DNA from: Prado023 sp963798745
GTDB taxonomy: Bacteria; Actinomycetota; Actinomycetes; S36-B12; CAIYMF01
NCBI GenBank assembly: GCA_963798745.1
Contig: CAWCUF010000004.1
Location: 124,001-188,000 of the forward strand
Direction: 5' to 3'
Length of the DNA: 64,000 nucleotides
Shown: positions 29,201 to 37,413 of the stretch, piece after piece
Layout of the letters: every line of letters starts with the position of its first letter
Position numbering within the stretch: position 1 is the first letter of the stretch
Position numbers and translations under genes: made by a program
Notes under the pieces: model-generated
What the model was told of the DNA's origin: nothing
Databases searched by the model: none
The model's input: the letters and a program-made list of their open reading frames with translations, nothing else

Positions 29201-29784
29201 GGCTGCTCACGGCGTACGACGGCTTCCTCAACTCAGTCGGCCGACCCTATGGACCATTCACCGGCGTGAAGGTGCTCCTGAGCAGGGCCGAACAGCCGGC
29301 AGCGTTCGCGGGCCTTGCCGATACCGGGCGGATGACGTTCACGCTGCCTCATGACCACCCCCAATTCGCCAACATGACGCTGGTCAAGCTCGACGCGGTC
29401 GAGGTGCGCCTACCCGCCGTGAAGGGCGGTGCCACGGACGAGCTCAACGTCGCCATCCGGCTGATGGGCGAGGGCCAGGTGCGTCCGGTCGACAGCCTCG
29501 CCGAGAAGGACATCCTGCGGTTCAACGCCGCGCCGCGTGGGGTGTCCTACCGGTACAGCTACGACCCCGAGCGCACCGACCCAGTCACGGAGCCGGGTCT
29601 TGTGGCCGACGAGGACTACACCCCGCTCAGTCCGTTCACGACGTGGACGCTGGACTTCGGACTCGTCGAGGGCCTCAACCGCTTCGTCACGCTCGGCGAC
29701 CTCGACACGGTGGAACTCCGGCTCACTGGCCATGCGTTCGGGCGCAAGGTCACCAAGACGGCGTCAGCGTTGATGTCGGGTTGA
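26257..29784 (+). CDS. 1175-residue protein with beta-rich N-part, collagen-like Gly repeats and long coiled coil
   Basis: No signal peptide. Residues ~1-130 look beta-helical with Gly-rich loops (GAVIDVSGSDADVGFVAGD, SGGAGGTVTIVVEQL). Residues ~380-540 are Gly-rich with collagen-like G-x-x stretches (GQDGHPGVKGSKGADGK, TGPDGPRGDTGGP). Residues ~670-915 are long amphipathic helices broken by a hydrophobic segment near residue 760 (IIKIISAVVAIGAGAFNG). The last ~200 residues are beta-rich (HDHPQFANMTLVKLDAVEVR). Helices with a buried hydrophobic hairpin recall alpha-pore-forming toxins, and the end recalls Tc-toxin beta domains, but both are only impressions. The ATG at 26257 has GAGAGAGA upstream. 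I do not recognise the family. Confidence 0.85.
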   Translation: MDAGPERSTLHELPVIVTDATTKSIYCIDRELTQADLGYQRPAPPQRRTAAPLDIAVYADTLTLRTPLVLPGRQLKIVARKLVLAQGAVIDVSGSDADVGFVAGDLPQQRDESPGAGGSPGADATSGGAGGTVTIVVEQLLTESDAISDAGPSVDVLDVPAQLSARLTAALAAAPAVNVPSFSMNVFSMRSPFDGGPQQWPFSQLFATVQIPESTLGGFGGLSVQRVRVAPDGASAVAHIVAGGVTCDLSGATLQVQGIDNPASLTGTTQKTPLAVGPFGVEVEVTVPIAQQAWTLGDPTVMVRLPQGAPVTQTPALTGDLAAIGQFLAGAVNAQDELPARLREAVAAALKQTVAGAVAELRTGLHTDRPPDLVVLARGRIGGRGQDGHPGVKGSKGADGKPTNEQIYDMGTGVTAPEVTCGKKGTPGGRAGSAGHSGVGGKGGAVTLDVVRGAAVRVLLCTDGGPGGDLAAPGARGEGGDGGDGADFLVHDVSMSGNYGHTETGPDGPRGDTGGPAAYGGEVGTSGVGGSVTVNNAVVSPGQKPGTPATYEVIAPSFALDQLLMVQREAKLTYLNAKDAQDYAFAATVFLWLCDICPATVTAKDAKNALTPEDRDTRSAIRDAAQVELLRLQRGLDYFGRPYNWVPILRLTRTQSRVTELIGLGHIVEQQYATFVDANATVEARLGALDRTILALTNDLSNTDAVEGVLVQQIADCESAMASLQHDIETQVSTMKRDEQTLDDLINRQIADNCSLENIIKIISAVVAIGAGAFNGVSEITGAAEIAKIVAQAKAAAEAAGQLKSVIDQMKATTSTLNDLASQLDSVDTAIAAGKPDSVKILAVREDFEETIKPLMEKFPAQAKALRDAVRAFLDLCQTRNEKVLAYNALFVQKAALATHRDQVGAQIATVNVERSRSSESVVPAAYVSFFKSALTWSKQNLIDLLYEETRAFYFHSGVSKAPLLENISDLDIGAIADTHARLLTAYDGFLNSVGRPYGPFTGVKVLLSRAEQPAAFAGLADTGRMTFTLPHDHPQFANMTLVKLDAVEVRLPAVKGGATDELNVAIRLMGEGQVRPVDSLAEKDILRFNAAPRGVSYRYSYDPERTDPVTEPGLVADEDYTPLSPFTTWTLDFGLVEGLNRFVTLGDLDTVELRLTGHAFGRKVTKTASALMSG

Positions 29785-29808
29785 GCGAATGACCGCCGTG
29801 ACCAACGA

Positions 29809-30304
29809 TGTTCCTCGCGGAGCACGCCGGCGACGAGCTGGTCCCTGATGCGGACCACGTTCTGCGGCTGCTGCGCGAGCAGGCGGGTCACTACGTGCGG
29901 CCCAGCACGGCCTCAGGCAGCAGCAACTGGTCTTTCGCGTCGGCGACGAGTTCGCCGTCCGCCTGGCCCGCCGTGCTGGGTGCGCACCGACCTCTCGGTC
30001 GAGAACATCCTCACCGACACGGACGGGAAGCTCGTCGGCGTCGTGGACTTCGGTGGCGTGGGGATCGGCGACCGCTCCGTTGACCTCCTCCACGCCTGGA
30101 GCATGTTCGACGCGTCGCGCGTGAGGTCTCTACTCGGAGTCCGATGCTGACGACGCGACGTGGCTGCGCGCTCCAGCTTGGGCGTTCGTCTGCCCCGGCC
30201 TGCTGACCATTGCCCACCATCGGCACTCCCTGCCCGATCGCACAGCTCGCCTGACCGGGATGGTCGAAGCCATTGCCGACGAGGTGGGGGTCTCCCTCCG
30301 GTAG
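29809..30304 (+). pseudogene. Remnant of an aminoglycoside phosphotransferase-family gene
   Basis: Pieces in different frames spell an APH-type kinase. An N-terminal piece starts MFLAEHAGDELVPDADHVLR, the nucleotide-fold strand reads FRVGDEFAVRLARR in another frame, the catalytic/metal region reads RTDLSVENILTDTDGKLVGV then DFGGVGIGDRSVDLLHAW, and a C-terminal helix piece ends DEVGVSLR at 30304. The central ~120 residues expected between the first and catalytic parts are missing, and the catalytic HGD is altered to RTD. It cannot make a working enzyme. Confidence 0.8.
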
Positions 30305-30525
30305 CCGTTGATGTGGGAGCCGAGCGGGACTTGATCGACGTGCCATTGGGATGACAATGAGTCGTGCGCATTCATGCACGCGCAGCTGCGACCAAGCCGC
30401 TGCGGCCCAGCGGCGGTCGGGCGGTCAAGTCCCCGCCGGCCCAGGACTGTTCACGAACGACCGATACCGCGGGATCTTCACGCGTTCTCCATACGTAGCC
30501 CCCAAGTCGCGCACCGCTGTCCCCC

Positions 30526-30531
30526 TACGCT
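30526..30531 (+). promoter_or_regulatory. -10-like element for the two-component operon
   Basis: TACGCT 6 bases before the ATG at 30538, with no ribosome binding site. Leaderless pattern. Confidence 0.5.
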
Positions 30532-30537
30532 CGAGCC

Positions 30538-31236
30538 ATGTCCTCGACCGGCGAATGTGCGCTGATCCTCGTGGTTGAGGACGAGCCGACGATCAACCAG
30601 GCTGTGAGCGACAGGTTGCGGGCCGAGGGCTTCGACGTCGTCGCCGCCTTCGACGGCCCCGGTGCCGTGTCGGCCTTCGAGGCGCATGGCCCGGCCCTTG
30701 TCGTGCTGGATGTGATGCTGCCGGGCTTCGACGGGTTGGAGGTCTGCCGCCGGGTCCAGGCGATCCGACCGGTGCCCGTCCTGATGCTGACCGCGCGGTC
30801 TGAGGAGACTGACCTGCTGGTGGGGCTGGGCGTGGGGGCCGATGACTACGTGACCAAACCCTTCTCGATGCGCGAGGTGGTCGCCCGGGTGCGCGCGCTG
30901 CTGCGGCGCGTCGAGCGGGCCGCCGCGCTCGCGGATGCCGGGCAGGCCCGGATCGAGGTCGCCGGGCTCGTGATCGACCCGGCGGCGCGGCGGGTGACGA
31001 GCGAGGGCGTGCAGGTGCACCTGACCCCGCTGGAGTTCGACCTGCTTCACGCGCTCGCTGCGGCGCCTGGCACTGTCCGCACCCGCGACGTCCTGATGCG
31101 CGAGGTCTGGGGCTGGGCTGACGCGGCCGGCACCCGCACGTTGGACAGCCACGTCAAGGCGCTGCGCGCCAAGATCGGCGCGGATCGAGTGCGCACGGTC
31201 CACGGGGTCGGGTATGCGCTGGAGGTACCGCGATGA
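30538..31236 (+). CDS. OmpR/PhoB-type response regulator
   Basis: A 232-residue regulator. The receiver domain has acidic VVEDEP at residues 12-17, phospho-Asp58 in VVLDVMLPGFDG and the Lys switch in DDYVTKPFS. The C-terminal winged helix (residues ~135-230) ends with ALRAKIGADRVRTVHGVGYA. It overlaps the histidine kinase start by 4 bases (ATGA), so the two form one unit. The regulated genes are not evident from the window. Confidence 0.95.
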   Translation: MSSTGECALILVVEDEPTINQAVSDRLRAEGFDVVAAFDGPGAVSAFEAHGPALVVLDVMLPGFDGLEVCRRVQAIRPVPVLMLTARSEETDLLVGLGVGADDYVTKPFSMREVVARVRALLRRVERAAALADAGQARIEVAGLVIDPAARRVTSEGVQVHLTPLEFDLLHALAAAPGTVRTRDVLMREVWGWADAAGTRTLDSHVKALRAKIGADRVRTVHGVGYALEVPR

Positions 31237-33896
31237 GCCAGCTGCGTCCGCTGGACACGGTCAGGTCGATCCGCGCCAAGCTCGGCGTGCTGGTCGGGCT
31301 CAGCGTGGTGGTGGCCTCTGTGGTGGCGGCAGTCGGAGGTGCCGCCTCGGTGCCGTGGTGGATCAGCCTGCCCGTGACCGTGGCGGCTGCACTGGCCGTG
31401 ACCCAGTGGCTGGCGCGGGGGATGACCTCGCCGCTGCGCGAGATGACTGTCGCCGCAGCGGCGATGGCCGGCGGCGACTACGACCAGCGCGTGACGGCGA
31501 CCAGCGCCGACGAGGTGGGCGAACTGGCGCGCGCGTTCAACGCCATGGCCGCCGACCTCGGGGCCGCGGACGCCCAGCGGCGACGGCTCGTGGCGACGGT
31601 CTCCCACGAGTTGCGCACCCCGCTGGCCGCGCAGCGGGCGGTCTTGGAGAATCTCGTCGACGGTGTCGCTCCCCCGGATCATGCAACGCTGCAGGCGGCC
31701 CTCCGGCAGTCCGAGCGGCTCAGTGCCTTGGTCTCCGACCTCCTCGACCTGTCCCGGATCGATGCCGGCATCACGGCACTGGCCGTCACCGAGGTGCGGG
31801 TCGTCGAGTTGCTCGAGGCGACCGCCGCCGAAATCTCGCTGGACCACCGACCGGTGCGGGTCTGCTACCAGACAGATCCGCCCGACCTCACCGTCCCAGG
31901 CGACCCAGCCCGCCTCGCGCAGTTGGTGGTCAACCTGATCGACAACGCGATCCGGCACAGCCCGGTCGATGGCGAGGTGCTGGTCAACGCCCGCGCGGCG
32001 GGCGCTGACTCATGGTGGCTCGAGGTCCGTGACCAGGGACCGGGGTTCCCCGCCGACCAGACCGGACGCATCTTCGACCGGTTCGGCGCCGGGAGCGACT
32101 CCGCCGGCGGCACCGGCCTCGGACTGGCCATCGCGCACTGGGTCTGCGAGCTGCACGGCGGCACCATCACCGCCCTGACCACCGATCACGGGGCCAGCGG
32201 CGCGCTGGTGCGCGCAACTCTGCCCCGCACCCTCCAGCCGACTACCCGTACGCCCCTGACGGAGGCCGATGTGACCGTGACCCAGGCTCCTGGCCCTGAA
32301 GGCAGCAGTTCGACCGCCTCGATCCCTGAGGAAGCGGGCGCCCATACCGCTGCGCCAACCGTTGGTCCAGCGCCCCACCCCGACCCATCAGCTGTATCGA
32401 CCCGCCCCACCACTCCCGGTCAGCTCACCGGACGCTGGCCGGAGCGACCCCTGCCGCCGCAGCCGACCGCTGTCCTCGGGGCCCTCGGAATCGGCGCGTG
32501 GGCCGCGCTCACGTGGCCGGACCGCAACATCGGGTTGGCCTTCGCCGCGACGCTGCTGGCTGCGGGCGCGCTCATGTGGTGGGTGGCGAAGTACCGCAGG
32601 CACCCGTGGGCGATCACGTGCGCCGCCCTGGCCGCACTGCTCGCCGCGACTCCGACGCTCCGCGATTCCGCGGCGGTCGTGGCGTTGTCGATCGTCGTCG
32701 GAGTTGTGGTCGCAGCGTCCGGCCTGACGCTGGCCCGTAGCCCCTTGGCCGTCCCTGCCAGTGTGCTGTCCTGGCCGCTGTCCGCCCTGCGTGGCCTGCC
32801 GCTGCTCGGACGCACGATCACCGCCAGCGGGAAGGTGGCCGTCGTCTGGCCGATCCTGCGCACGGTCGGGCTCTCGCTGATCGCGCTCGCCCTGTTCGGC
32901 GGTCTGTTCGCCACCGGCGACGCCCTGTTCGGCAGCTGGGCCGAAGCCCTCATCCCGGATCTGGGCTGGGACACCTTCGTGCTGCGCATCTTCCTGCTCG
33001 CCCTGATCGCGGGGATCTCATTGGCCGGGGCCTACCTGGCTCTGAACCCGCCCGAGATCGCTGACCTGGCGATCCCCGGGGGCCGTCGGGTGACCCATGC
33101 CTGGGAGTGGGCGGTGCCCGTCGGACTCGTCGTGGCCCTGTTCGCCGGTTTCCTCGTCGCCCAGGCGACCGCGATGTGGGGCGGTCACGACTACCTGGAG
33201 CGCACGACCGGGTTGAGCTACGCCGAATACGTCCATCAGGGCTTCGCGCAGCTGACCGTCGCGACGTTCCTGACCGTCGTGGTCGTCGCTCTCACGTTGC
33301 GGGCCGCCAGCCGACAGACCCGGGGCGACCGCATCCTTCTGCGCGCCCTGCTGGGGAGCCTGTGCCTGCTGACCCTGGCCGTGGTGGCCAGTGCGCTGTA
33401 CCGGATGTCGCTCTACCAGGAGGCCTTCGGCTACACCGTGCTTCGAGTGCTCGTCGACGGGTTCGAGCTGTGGCTGGGACTGGTCGTGGTCATGCTGATG
33501 TTCGCCGGGATCCGGCTGCAGGCGCGCTGGTTGGCTCGCGCGGTGCTGGTGTCGGCCGCGGTATTCGCACTGGGCTTCGCGGCGATGAACCCCGACGCCT
33601 GGGTGGCCCAACGCAACATCGAACGAGCCGAAACCGGTGCGGCCCTCGACGTCGTGTACCTGTCCTGGCTCAGCGCTGACGCCACTCCCGTGATCGTTGC
33701 GCAGGCACCGGCCGAGGTCACCGCGTGCCTGTTCGGCCCCGACGACGGAACAGTGCCGGACGACCTGCTCGCATGGAACCTCGGTCGCAGCCGGGCTCGC
33801 ACCGCGATCGACGAGCTCCCACCACTCGGCGTGGGTGGCGGGCGGACTTGCGCGACCGTCGTCGTGGACGACTACCGACCTCGCGCTCGCAGCTAG
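31233..33896 (+). CDS. Histidine kinase fused to a DUF4153-like membrane domain
   Basis: An 887-residue protein. Two N-terminal membrane helices (residues ~17-60) lead into HAMP (~60-112), HisKA with phospho-His125 in VATVSHELRTPLAAQ, and HATPase (LIDNAIRHSP, DQGPGFPADQTGRIFDRFGA, GTGLGLAIAHWVCELHGG). A Pro/Thr/Ser-rich linker at ~335-400 joins a second half of ~480 residues with about ten to twelve hydrophobic segments and the mark GLSYAEYVHQGFAQLTVAT, as in DUF4153/DUF4173 proteins. The kinase half is complete, so the membrane half is an added module, perhaps a sensor or an output. No frame change is seen at the junction. Confidence 0.9.
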   Translation: MSQLRPLDTVRSIRAKLGVLVGLSVVVASVVAAVGGAASVPWWISLPVTVAAALAVTQWLARGMTSPLREMTVAAAAMAGGDYDQRVTATSADEVGELARAFNAMAADLGAADAQRRRLVATVSHELRTPLAAQRAVLENLVDGVAPPDHATLQAALRQSERLSALVSDLLDLSRIDAGITALAVTEVRVVELLEATAAEISLDHRPVRVCYQTDPPDLTVPGDPARLAQLVVNLIDNAIRHSPVDGEVLVNARAAGADSWWLEVRDQGPGFPADQTGRIFDRFGAGSDSAGGTGLGLAIAHWVCELHGGTITALTTDHGASGALVRATLPRTLQPTTRTPLTEADVTVTQAPGPEGSSSTASIPEEAGAHTAAPTVGPAPHPDPSAVSTRPTTPGQLTGRWPERPLPPQPTAVLGALGIGAWAALTWPDRNIGLAFAATLLAAGALMWWVAKYRRHPWAITCAALAALLAATPTLRDSAAVVALSIVVGVVVAASGLTLARSPLAVPASVLSWPLSALRGLPLLGRTITASGKVAVVWPILRTVGLSLIALALFGGLFATGDALFGSWAEALIPDLGWDTFVLRIFLLALIAGISLAGAYLALNPPEIADLAIPGGRRVTHAWEWAVPVGLVVALFAGFLVAQATAMWGGHDYLERTTGLSYAEYVHQGFAQLTVATFLTVVVVALTLRAASRQTRGDRILLRALLGSLCLLTLAVVASALYRMSLYQEAFGYTVLRVLVDGFELWLGLVVVMLMFAGIRLQARWLARAVLVSAAVFALGFAAMNPDAWVAQRNIERAETGAALDVVYLSWLSADATPVIVAQAPAEVTACLFGPDDGTVPDDLLAWNLGRSRARTAIDELPPLGVGGGRTCATVVVDDYRPRARS

Positions 33897-34258
33897 TGTC
33901 GCGGGGGCCGCCCACCCACGTGCCCCAGCGGTGCCTGATCCTGACCCGGATCCTTCCGGACTCCAGATCAACAACCGCCGTCACGCTGAACGCACCCCAG
34001 ATCGACGCTTCGGCGGCCAGATTCATATTCGGGTGTAGGCCGCTCCTGGTTAGGTCATGCTGGGTCAGATCGGACAGCTGAGCAGCGGCCCCAGTCGCCT
34101 TGAATGACGTGGTCTATGCAACGCGTCCCACCGCGCAGATTCGCGGCGCAGTGACGCGGGTTCGGGTCTTGAGTCGAGCACGGCGGCGGCCCTGCTCGAC
34201 GCCACGCGTGCGGCTTCACGGTCGGGCGAGAGCTCGCTACTGGCGCTGGGCCCGGCAC
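33897..34258. other. Gap after the histidine kinase gene
   Basis: 362 bases in which I see no gene. Codon pattern is lost after the kinase stop. No hairpin of note. Confidence 0.5.
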
Positions 34259-34264
34259 TAGTCT
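34259..34264 (+). promoter_or_regulatory. -10-like element
   Basis: TAGTCT 6 bases before the ATG at 34271, the same leaderless layout as the intact genes. The truncated GNAT gene therefore still has its promoter. Confidence 0.4.
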
Positions 34265-34270
34265 CGCGGT

Positions 34271-34462
34271 ATGCCCGAGTTCAGCTGGCGCCCGGCCAAC
34301 GACGCGACGAGCGAGGACGTCGAGGCCGTGTTCGACGCCGGCGGCGCCCGCAGGTGCCGCTGCCAGGCGCTGCAGGTCCCGGGCTGGATCTGGCGCGACA
34401 CGACCCAGGAGGAGCGCGACGCCGCGCTCCTGGAGCAAGCCGGCTGTGAGGTCCACGACTGA
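34271..34462 (+). pseudogene. Truncated GNAT acetyltransferase, N-terminal fragment
   Basis: 63 residues (starting MPEFSWRPANDATSEDVEAV, then RRCRCQALQVPGWIWRDTTQ) match the start of a family of actinobacterial GNAT-like proteins that are normally about 200 residues long. The reading frame ends after the WIWRDTTQEER segment, and the acetyl-CoA-binding part is absent downstream. It is probably a deletion relic. Confidence 0.65.
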
Positions 34463-34543
34463 TCGCCCCCTGACAGCGCCAACCTCGACAGCGTCGAACT
34501 GCGCCCACAACGGGATCGGTCACCGCATGTGTGGCGCGTGCTG

Positions 34544-34714
34544 TTACTGGTCGTAGACGTCGCGTCGATGTCCGAGCCGTACGACGACAACCAACAAGAT
34601 CTCGTCCTCCACGGTGTGGACGATTCGATAGTCCCCTACCCGAACGCGAAGGCCTGGCCGGCCTTGGAGGGCCCTCGCACCGGGGGGTCGAGGATCCTGC
34701 GCGAGCAATGAGGT
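34544..34714 (-). pseudogene. C-terminal fragment of a RelE/ParE-type toxin
   Basis: The reverse strand reads AQDPRPPGARALQGRPGLRV, then VGDYRIVHTVEDEILLVVVV and RLGHRRDVYDQ, the classic RelE tail (P-P-x-A-x-L, R-V-G-D-Y-R-x-x-Y, V-x-x-x-G-H-R). The N-terminal ~30 residues cannot be followed upstream and no antitoxin gene is seen beside it. It may be a dead toxin-antitoxin module. Confidence 0.7.
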
Positions 34715-35173
34715 GGTCGGAGCACATTGGGCTCGCTCTTCGCGACGCCCGCATCCCATCGACGAGCATCGAAGGTGCCCACGATGCTGCCCTCGCCCTT
34801 CTTTCCTCTCTTTCGGTGACGCCCGGAGCCAGACAGATCGCCGATAGCGCCATCAGCTTCTGCTTGAAAGAGCTACAGGCCGAACAATCGATATCGGCGG
34901 TGTCCGTCTGGGAGCTGTGCTGGGTGATCCCGAACTGGTCGAGCGGCTGGCAACGTTGTGTGTGGAGACCGCCGCCCAAAATTCACCCGTGGGCCGGCAC
35001 CACCTGACGCGCTTCCCAGGCACCAGGGAGGAAACTCATCAGCTTGGCCGGTGTGGTGGCCTGCCGGTGGTGGCGGTGACGACGGATCGACACCCGTTGT
35101 TGCTGTGGTAGACAGCGATCTGTGCCTCAATCTGGAACCTGGCCGATGCTCATCCGGGCCTGAACAGATTCCC
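34715..35173. other. Gap between RelE fragment and VOC gene
   Basis: About 460 bases. Short open frames exist on both strands, but none shows a recognisable domain or a good start. Probably decayed DNA. Confidence 0.4.
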
Positions 35174-35563
35174 TCAGTTGTGAGTGTGTGCGCCTTTGGA
35201 CTGGAGGGAGAGGTTGTTGCCGTCGGGGTCGTGGAACCAGGCGACCCGGGCGCCGTCGGGTGCGGTCCAGATTCCGCGCTCGTCCTGGCTGATGCCGTCG
35301 TAGCGAGTGAAGTCGACACCGGCAGCGGCGAGGCGGTCGATCTCGCCCTCGAGGTCTTCGAGGACCCAACCGAGAACCGTGTAGGGCGCTGCGCGCACCT
35401 CCTCCACAGCCGTGATGCGAATTTGGCCGTCGGGGGTGTCGTGGACGAGGGCATAGGGCCGCGAGTCGGTGAGGTCGAGGCCGAGGACGCCCCCGTAGAA
35501 CCGCTGGGCAGCGTCCAGATCGCTCACCCCGACGAAGCTGACCTGCTTGGCACGACCGAGCAT
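35174..35563 (-). CDS. VOC-family (glyoxalase-like) protein
   Basis: A 129-residue protein with one complete vicinal-oxygen-chelate domain: first half VSFVGVSDLDAAQRFYGGVL, second half ending VAWFHDPDGNNLSLQS. Proteins of this type bind a metal in a beta-barrel dimer and act as lyases, dioxygenases or resistance binders; the substrate is unknown. The ATG at 35563 (GAGAGGGGATC upstream) is chosen because the domain starts there. Both neighbours are relics, so this intact gene sits alone. Confidence 0.8.
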   Translation of the reverse strand: MLGRAKQVSFVGVSDLDAAQRFYGGVLGLDLTDSRPYALVHDTPDGQIRITAVEEVRAAPYTVLGWVLEDLEGEIDRLAAAGVDFTRYDGISQDERGIWTAPDGARVAWFHDPDGNNLSLQSKGAHTHN

Positions 35564-35664
35564 CGTGATCCCCTCTCTCCGATGCGCCAACGGACAGCAC
35601 GGTGCCGCTGCAATACGGTCGCATCCCCAGGCTGTCCAGCGCTACCGGTCGCCCGACCCCAAGT

Positions 35665-35960
35665 ACCCCCTCCCCCGAGATCGGTCGACTGGCGGCGGCC
35701 GGAAACGCCGCCGCGCTGCGCCCGATCCCGGTCGTGCCCTATGTGGTGACCGACACGCATCTGCGCCGGGTCGGCAAGGACTGACTGGTGTCCTTCGAGG
35801 CCAGCCTCTACTCGGTGCCAGCCAGGCGGTGCGGGCCGGGCAACGGGTCGAGGTCTGGCCCGCCACCGCCGAGGTGACCATCCGCGCCCAAGACGTCGAC
35901 GGCGCGACCCACCTGGGCCGCAACCCCCGGGCGTCCGGGCGGGGAAACGCGGGATCGACA
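35665..35960 (+). pseudogene. Remnant of an IS21-type (IstA-like) transposase C-terminus
   Basis: HLRRVGKD, an in-frame TGA at 35782, then LVSFEASLYSVPARR, then in a shifted frame VRAGQRVEVWPATAEVTIRA. The RVGKD..VSFEASLYSVP segment is the beta-barrel-like C-terminal region of IS21-family and related Mu-type transposases. No IstB ATPase, no catalytic core and no terminal repeats are seen. This is a decayed insertion sequence end. Confidence 0.7.
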
Positions 35961-36189
35961 CCCTCCCCAGCGTCAGGACCCAGAACACGCCAGACCAGAG
36001 ACCGAACAAGCCGGTGGCCTCACTTCCGAGCGTCGCACCATCCTCATTTTCCAGCGTTGCCGACCGGTCGAGCCTCAACACGCCGGGAACAGGGCGTGTC
36101 CAGCCCCTCCGTCGGCACTCCCTCACATATCGAACCGCAGTTCTCCGCACCGTTACCTCGCGGAGCCAGCGACTGCTAGCCAGGGGGCC

Positions 36190-36430
36190 TATGACAAGTC
36201 CGCAGTCCGCACTGTTGTTGACCGATGGCTACTTCTGGCCACGTGCACTGGTGGCGACATCCCCTCAGGCAGCTACGGCCGTATCACCGTCACGGGCGAG
36301 TGCTCCGTGCCTGCAGATGCCGTGATCCGCATCGCCGGGAACGTGACTGTGAAGTCCGGCGCCAGCCTGGACGCCCAGAGCGCCCCCTCGACGATCACCG
36401 TCGGGGGTCACTCGCCGTACAGGCCGCGCG
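36190..36430 (+). pseudogene. Fragment of a secreted beta-helix-type protein
   Basis: One frame reads CTGGDIPSGSYGRITVTGEC, then PADAVIRIAGNVTVKSGASL, a pattern seen in large extracellular right-handed beta-helix or filament-like proteins of actinobacteria (CTGG..G.Y..ITVTG.C.V). Nothing before or after carries on the repeats, and the membrane-protein gene on the other strand starts soon after. I judge it a broken piece. The exact ends are uncertain. Confidence 0.5.
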
Positions 36431-36489
36431 TGAACGGTTCCTGGTTCTCGCCGGCCGGACCCATGTGTTCTGTCCCGTCGCAGCTGACT

Positions 36490-37413
36490 CTAGCCGTAGG
36501 TGAGTTCGATCTGGATGTCGTGAGTGTCCTTCAGCAGGATCAGGCGGTGTGTGGCAGCCCAGTCGATCGGCATCAGGAAGTAGGTGTCCGCCACGCGGTC
36601 CAGGAGCCGCATCCCGCTGTAGCGGTAGGCGTAGGGCTCCTGCCCCGGGTCCCCCAACGGTGTCTCGGTGACCCCCTCCAAGGCGAGGCGTTGAGGCGCG
36701 TAGACCACCACCCCTGGCCTGGCCAGATAGCTGTTCGCGACACTGCGGGCGAGGTCCTGCCCACGCCAGAGGGCGTAGTTGCCCACAGCCCAGAACAGGC
36801 TCAGGGCCACGACACACAGGAGCAACCCGGCGGCGAGGGGGCCGATCCACGGGGCCGTGGGGGCCTGCCCGGAGGCTCCCGTCCGGGGCGCGCCTCGAGC
36901 GTGGCCGCGCAGCCAGCCGCCGTAGGCCCCGAGCACGACGCCCAGGCCGATGGCCAGTGGGCCCGTGAGGTCGACGAATCGGCTTCGGCCCAGGGCTCCC
37001 GAGCTGTAGAGCAGGCCGTAGACCAGGATCATGAGGCCGAGTCCCAGCAGGATGCTGCCGGCCTGCTTGAGCCGCGCGTGTGGCTGCCCGGGTGCGACGG
37101 TGCGAAGCTGACCTGCCACGGCCTGGTGCCCCAGAAGTGCCAGCAGGCCCAGACCGGTCAGGACGAGCAGGGGGAAGTACAGGCTGTCCACGCTGCGCAG
37201 CAGGTAGTCCTGCGTGGAGTAGCCGAAGACGCTCGCGTCGGCACCCAGGGCGCGCGCCTGGGAGTAGCTGCGCGCCCAGCCGAAGTAGAACAGGAGCGCG
37301 GTGATAAGGGTGACGGGCGGTACGAAGGCCAGAAGGGTCTTCGCAGCCTGGAAGCCCGCCGCGGCCGAGGGATCCGGGTGGGCGGGCGCTCCATCCGGCA
37401 CTTCGGCGGCCAC
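36490..37413 (-). CDS. Hypothetical membrane protein
   Basis: A 307-residue protein with about five hydrophobic segments: one at ~27-50 (KTLLAFVPPVTLITALLFYF), one with SLYFPLLVLTGLGLLALLG, one with LGLGLMILVYGLLYSSGALG, and two near the middle (LAIGLGVVLGAYGGWL, AAGLLLCVVALSLFWAVG). The C-terminal ~100 residues are probably extracytoplasmic. The GTG at 37413 shares a base with the stop (TAG-TG) of the upstream lipoprotein gene, so they are coupled. No family recognised. Confidence 0.75.
   Translation of the reverse strand: MAAEVPDGAPAHPDPSAAAGFQAAKTLLAFVPPVTLITALLFYFGWARSYSQARALGADASVFGYSTQDYLLRSVDSLYFPLLVLTGLGLLALLGHQAVAGQLRTVAPGQPHARLKQAGSILLGLGLMILVYGLLYSSGALGRSRFVDLTGPLAIGLGVVLGAYGGWLRGHARGAPRTGASGQAPTAPWIGPLAAGLLLCVVALSLFWAVGNYALWRGQDLARSVANSYLARPGVVVYAPQRLALEGVTETPLGDPGQEPYAYRYSGMRLLDRVADTYFLMPIDWAATHRLILLKDTHDIQIELTYG

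Noticed and set aside
26257..29784. Calling the large protein a true bacterial collagen
   Set aside because: The G-x-y triplets are short and interrupted, so a stable triple helix over the region is doubtful.
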